Assembly: GCA_030180135.1 (NCBI GenBank)
Contig: CM058234.1
Span: 29,918,766-29,982,765 of the forward strand
From: Orychophragmus violaceus
Taxonomy: Eukaryota > Streptophyta > Magnoliopsida > Brassicales > Brassicaceae
Reading direction: 5' to 3'
DNA length: 64,000 nucleotides
The position numbers and the translations under genes are program-made. The first letter of the stretch is position 1. Each line of letters opens with the position of its first letter. Positions 59,701-64,000 of this stretch are shown in pieces. Under the pieces are notes generated by a model, which had not been told where the DNA came from, ran no database searches, and was given only the letters and a program-made list of their open reading frames with translations.

Positions 59701-61980
59701 CCTTAGATTTCTCGCATTAAAAAGCGAGGAGACTTGAGATGTTGCCAGGTTAAACACTTCAAAAGCATTAATTGGTCCGTTTTTATATAAGTAATGACCG
59801 ATAAATAATAGTTCCAAACCACTACTATTCTACCGTTGAAAGAGGAGGTGGAGTAGTTTTCTTCAAAATTTAATCTAGGTAGTAACCACTTCACTAAAGA
59901 GTGCAAAAAGGTTTCTTCACATATGTTTCCAAAAAAGCCCAAAAATAGATCGATTAGGTGATAACCATCTTTTTACCGCCAATTGTCTTGTATCGCCATT
60001 TAGGCTCCTTACTTCTAATAAAAACTCTTCATAAGAAGTCAAAATAAGGGCAGTGTTATGCACTTAAGCTTTAAAAAAAGGAACAACTTGGGTTAAAAAA
60101 ATTTTTGAACCGGCTCTGTATTTAATGTATTTAGATGAAAATTGTGATTTTTTCGTTTCTTTTTTTGTATTTCTCTCAAATTGGGTTGCCAATTAATTTA
60201 AGCTGTGGTAGTCAAATTGAGTTGCCAATTAATTTTTAATTTTTTTTTTTGTCTCAGAAATTTTGAATCTAGTTCAAGAAAAAATTAAAACTGTGGGAGT
60301 TCGAAGGAGTAATGATGGTTGGACATGCACTTGTCGTTGTAGTGGGGCAAAGCTATTTTTCTCCCACGCGTTATTATCGTAACAAAATACAGATATCAAA
60401 GTCATTGATTCCAGGCGTTACTAATTACTATCCTAATAAAAATATAAAATACAGATATAATATTTGTTTATAGTCAAAATAGATTAGCGAGTTCTTTTTG
60501 TGCCAGTTTGTTAATTTGTCCAAGTGACTAATAATGGAGGAAACCCAAGGAAACATAAGAAAAAGTTAAACAGAGAGAGAGAGAGAGAGAGAGAGTACCG
60601 GGAGGAAGAATTGAGAGACACATGGGAAGAGTGAGAACTGCTTTAATTCCATATATGTCTGATAGATTCCCCATTATTGGCATCATCACCATCGTCCCCA
60701 ACCCTATTGCCTTCATTAGACAATAACACGTTATCACAATAAATATACTAAATTACTGTTTTCAATATTTTGTATAAGTTAATAACGTTACTTTATTATA
60801 ATATTTATTTATTTTTTACAAATATTAGTTTATCAACAAAAATAATTAGATCAAAAACTTAATTTACTAAAAAGTTATTAATTTATCAAATATTAATGTT
60901 TATAAATTATATTGTAGTGACTAAAACAAATTAGCTAAATAACTTTTTAAACAATTTATCCTACGTTTAATAAAATTTTCTGTTTTTCTAAAACCTTCCA
61001 AATTTTTTTCTTTCTATTTTATATTATTTGTTGTTTTACAAATTTTCACAGATATTGAAAAGTATTTAAATTTTTTTTACTATACCTTTCATTACTAAAT
61101 TATATAATTTTATCTCTTTTATAAATATATTAAGTAATAAGGTTAAAGTTAGAATTTTATTAAAAATCTAAAACTATAACTAATTTGAAACAACAAAAAT
61201 AGTACTAAAATAACAACTAATTTGAAACGAAAAGAGTATTTAATTTTTTATAATTCAAAAACTGATCGAACTACTCGTCCTACGAATTATCATAACATTT
61301 TTTTTTGTTAATTCTGCATCATTTGTTTATCTACGTAACAAAATATATTCATATTCATTTTTTAGTTCATATATTTTTATTTATTTGATAAATTTGAAAT
61401 TATTGTTTAGTATGTTATTCTTAAATATATTCATATATTCAACGTTTTTGAGAATAAATTAGTATTCAACGAACATTATACAAACAAATGAGAAACACTG
61501 GGTTTATGCAATGTGTAACTTTGTAGTTAGTTAAAGAAAAAATCATTTAATTTCGAAGAACAAAATAAAATGTTCTTTAAAATCCTTTGCTTGAAAGAAC
61601 CATATCCAGTATTCTGGATAATTTGTTCTCAATTTTAAGTTTAGAGACATCAAACATAGGTAAAGATTGGTAAGGATGCATCTGTGATGTTTAGTTCAGC
61701 AAAAAAAAAAAAAAACCAAAAAGAAGGAAAGAAGAAAAACAATATTTAATAATCAAGAAATAAAGATTTAAGAAAGAGTAAAGGAAGTATATATATATAT
61801 ATATATAATTACCACTTGTTGGAAACCCGTGAGGTATACGGCGAGAGAACATGAGTCGTCCGCCGAGCAAACGGCGGCGACGGTGACGTCAGTAATCACA
61901 GGTGCTTCCATGGATCCGGCGAAGCCAGAGAGGAAAACGATCGTCAACATGTGTTTCAGCCCTACAAATCCATCCTCCAT
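52253..61980 (-). CDS. MFS transporter (tetracycline-transporter-like)
   Basis: Fourteen exons on the minus strand: 61980-61813, 60710-60599, 54441-54329, 54214-54092, 53980-53760, 53668-53593, 53480-53394, 53298-53218, 53112-53080, 52996-52943, 52861-52820, 52717-52639, 52513-52443, 52360-52253. They join without a stop to 455 codons and all sites are GT/AG. Start MEDGFVGLKHM is preferred over an upstream in-frame ATG. N-half: GFQQV, MFS motif-A region MGNLSDIYGIK, YRRDTHFFY. Central hydrophilic loop rich in His and Asp. C-half: FFSSFSDSGMQ, YFLKARFGFDKNQF, CGIASRQVGPGEQGKVQG, APFYFPGFSLLC. I recognise the At2g16970-At2g16990 family (MEE15 and relatives). Substrate unknown. The usual Arg of motif A (DRxG) is Ile here. 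Intron 2 is 6.2 kb because of insertions. Confidence 0.88.
54478..55590 (-). mobile_element. GC-rich retroposon-like insert (Sadhu- or LINE-tail-like)
   Basis: A 1.1-kb island of normal GC content in an AT-rich intron. Read on the minus strand it opens near 55585 with GTTGCGGTGGAGG. It has an open but low-confidence frame (55581-55072, starting MRWRWGAPTTVV) and ends in a TAATAAATTTTAACAATTTT-like tail and an A-rich stretch at about 54500-54478. An A-rich 3' tail without LTRs or inverted ends indicates target-primed retroposition. It resembles what I remember of Sadhu retroposons of Arabidopsis in size and base composition, but this was not tested. No clear target duplication. Confidence 0.4.
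55591..56960. other. MFS intron 2, AT-rich filler
   Basis: No gene. Contains a 24-bp tandem duplication (56467-56490, 56491-56514; unit GGAAAAGGGATACACTAACA plus CTTT) and an (AT)n run at about 56406-56421. Confidence 0.5.
56961..60070 (-). mobile_element. 5'-truncated L1-type LINE
   Basis: ORF2 remnants in order on the minus strand. Endonuclease: RSLNGDTRQ, VKRWLSPN at about 60040-59970; FNGRIVVVWNYYLSV at 59850; PLIIMGDFNQV at about 59620. Linker: KWLSIGDSNTGVFFKS at about 59020. Reverse transcriptase: HTWRADWGDHISSSLFVLAM, GDDVFIF and LSLNIPKSC at 58640-58370. End: KEEGGLGLRNLHDSNK at 57990 and the zinc-binding C-terminal domain (WFKQLIPRNVFFMWV, DRLPTRKSLRSWG) at 57420-57320. This is the usual order of plant L1 ORF2. 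The RT motif appears as GDD instead of ADD. Many stops and frameshifts. ORF1 and the 5' part are absent. It sits in intron 2 of the MFS gene in the same orientation. Confidence 0.8.
60071..60598 (-). other. MFS intron 2, 5' part
   Basis: Between the LINE and exon 2. The donor site GTACTC is followed directly by a (CT)n run on the minus strand (complement of the GA run at 60572-60594). No other feature. Confidence 0.5.
60711..61812 (-). other. MFS intron 1
   Basis: 1.1-kb AT-rich intron bounded by GTAATT and ...GAAG. An (AT)n run lies right after the donor (61790-61807). No embedded gene seen. Confidence 0.6.
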
Positions 61981-62184
61981 CAACACTGGCTGGCTATAAA
62001 CCAAGCAAATATTTGTTTCGATTTTGCCTAAAAGAAAAAGCTCATCCAAGAGAGCATTTGTTTACACAAGTCGGCTGATATTTTTTTCAGTCATCAATTT
62101 TAAAAATTGATCAAATCAGATTGTTAAGGACATTTTGGTATTTTACGGACTCCATCAATTAGTCACCATCTCCTATTGTGTACA
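61981..62184 (-). promoter_or_regulatory. MFS upstream region
   Basis: 204 bp between the MFS start codon and the Helitron. It contains the 5' leader and at most a minimal promoter. No clear TATA box at a standard distance was identified. Confidence 0.4.
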
Positions 62185-62391
62185 TCTATACTATTAAAAC
62201 ATGTTACTTTTTTTGAAACTATCCTTGGTCCTACGGGGATATTACTTTTTGTCCCATTAACTTTCTTTGCTTTTTGAGAAATTCATTAAGGGTAATTTCG
62301 TATTATATAAATTTGGACTATATATGGGGCATATAAAATATTATTTAATTAATGATTTTGTTCCAAAATACATTCATAATATCTTTTATTT

Positions 62392-62432
<41 letters not shown>

Positions 62433-63648
62433 TTCGATTTATTATGAATTTTTTTATTTCTTAAAAAATATTTAAATGATTTCAAAATTTTATTATATTT
62501 ATTATAAAACAATTTTAACTATATAATAATATAAATATTCTCTAAATTATAATTTTATTCGAAATATACTTTCATAATATCTTTTAATATCTTTTTCTAA
62601 TTGAAATATTAATATATATTTATATTACGAAAAAATTTACAAAATATTATTATCTTCTTAATTTTCAATAAAGATGATTTCTAAATGTATAATTATTATT
62701 AAAATTTATTATTAAAATTTAACAATAAATTTTTAGTTACATTTTAATCTATTAAATTGACATAAAAAACTTTATATTTAGACTATTATAAAACTTTAAA
62801 CATATTATATGGTAGTATAACCGTTTTCAATTATATATACTATTAAAAATAAAAATTGACTACTAAAAGACGGGTTAAAAATATGTATTAACTATTTCAA
62901 TTGTTATATTCTTAATTTGATAAAATATTAAAATAATTCAATACATATATTATTAAAATATATGATAAGTTTGATTCAATTAATGTTTTTAAGATGATTG
63001 TTTTTAAATGATTGTTTAACAAGTTTTCAAAATAATTACACTACTATAAAATGTGTTGAAATATAGATTAATTTTTTCATTATAAAATTATTTAAAAATA
63101 TTTATATTCATTGGAAGATAATTTCTTTTTGAAAAAATAGAAGACAAGTTAAAAAAAGTTGAATTAACCAAATTTAATTATCTATACTATTAAAAACAAA
63201 ATCTGTTTACTGGAATACGTGATAGTAATATGTATTAGTCAATTTCAATTGATATATTATTAATTTATAAATGATAAAATTATTTATAAATTCATAATCA
63301 CGCGTTAAATATATATTATTTTAAACAAACAATTATATATAATTAAATCGGAAAGTTGCATATTGAATCGAACAACTTATATATTACTAAGATTGCGCTC
63401 TATATAAATATTATTAATTTTAATAACTGTTTAGTAGTGAAATCACGAATTAAACTAAGTTAAAATTAATTTAAATAAAAAAATTAAATAAAATATATCT
63501 ACACTTTATAGCAATAAAGTAAACTAAACATGTACTAAAAGTAACAATATTCTACAACTACTAAAAGTATAAGTTTAAAATATCAAAACAAAAACAAAAT
63601 TTATTAAATTTCTTCTCACATTTAGTACAATATCATCATATTTTTCAC

Positions 63649-63682
<34 letters not shown>

Positions 63683-63786
63683 TGAATAGATCACAAATTT
63701 AATTTTTTAAAACATAAATTTAACATAAAAAATATATTTTTTTAGAAAACATAATCCGCGCTTCATTAGCGCGGGTCAAAATCTAG
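62185..63786 (+). mobile_element. Complete non-autonomous Helitron (1.6 kb)
   Basis: Starts TCTATACTATTAAAACA after host A and ends with the hairpin CCGCGC-TTCATTA-GCGCGG (63756-63774), GTCAAAATCTAG at 63786, before host T. TC start, 3' hairpin about 12 bp from the end, CTAG end and insertion between A and T are all canonical for Helitrons. No target duplication is expected. No helicase or other protein is encoded. Internal AT-rich blocks match those of the Helitron at 1-2177. Confidence 0.85.
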
Positions 63787-64000
63787 TTTAAGTTAGTAAT
63801 GAGTAATTATGTGACATGTTGTGGTAACTATGATCGACACGAAGTTAAGGCTATGCATAATATTTGTTGTACCAGTTTCAGCCAGCTTTTTTATTTGAAA
63901 AAAAAACAAAAACAAAAATATTTTTTTTTTCTAAAAACGTTTTCATATATTAGTTTAATATTTTCTGCAATCCAAAAGTCCGAAAACCTAAAACATGGAC
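63787..64000. other. Right edge spacer
   Basis: Short AT-rich flank with A- and T-runs. Nothing recognised. Confidence 0.4.

Overview
This is plant nuclear DNA, almost certainly from a Brassicaceae species close to Arabidopsis. Five intact, intron-bearing genes follow the order I recall for A. thaliana chromosome 2 around At2g17030 to At2g16980: a DUF295 F-box gene (-), an FBL10-like F-box/LRR gene (+), a tandem pair of MscS-like channel genes matching MSL8 then MSL7 (+), and an MFS transporter gene (-). Exon boundaries were worked out by hand from GT/AG sites and frame. Each spliced frame is open from ATG to stop.

Layout. 1-4362 is AT-rich transposon debris: a Helitron 3' part, a decayed copia fragment carrying a small MITE-like insertion, and unassigned sequence. 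4363-29912 is a nest of LTR/copia elements. Element A (- strand) holds element B (+), inserted in A's gag with target duplication CCTTG. B holds element C (-), inserted in B's 5' LTR with duplication CATTC. C holds element D (+), inserted in C's 3' untranslated part. D has lost its 3' end, so D and C lie back to back as an inverted repeat several kb long. A 500-base run of N (29913-30412) hides the 5' end of A and is followed by a 540-bp purine-rich microsatellite block. 31123-33227 is Helitron-like DNA with a spliced fragment that looks like an RPA/DUF223 OB-fold gene. 33803-45471 is the gene-rich part: F-box, FBL10, MSL8, MSL7. 45880-52168 is a fifth, older copia element (E, -), whose 5' LTR stops about 84 bp from the stop codon of the MFS gene. 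52253-61980 is the MFS gene. Its second intron has swollen to about 6.2 kb with a GC-rich retroposon-like insert and a 5'-truncated LINE. 62185-63786 is a complete non-autonomous Helitron about 200 bp upstream of the MFS start codon.

The host genes have separate roles: two probable SCF ubiquitin-ligase adaptors, two mechanosensitive anion channels (the MSL7/MSL8 type is known from pollen) and one membrane transporter. They form a conserved block rather than a pathway. The most unusual structures are in the mobile part: the nested elements with verifiable target duplications, the C/D inverted repeat that could give a long hairpin RNA, and arrays of CGATCG-centred palindromes at 20-22 bp spacing in the LTRs and leaders of elements A, B and D.
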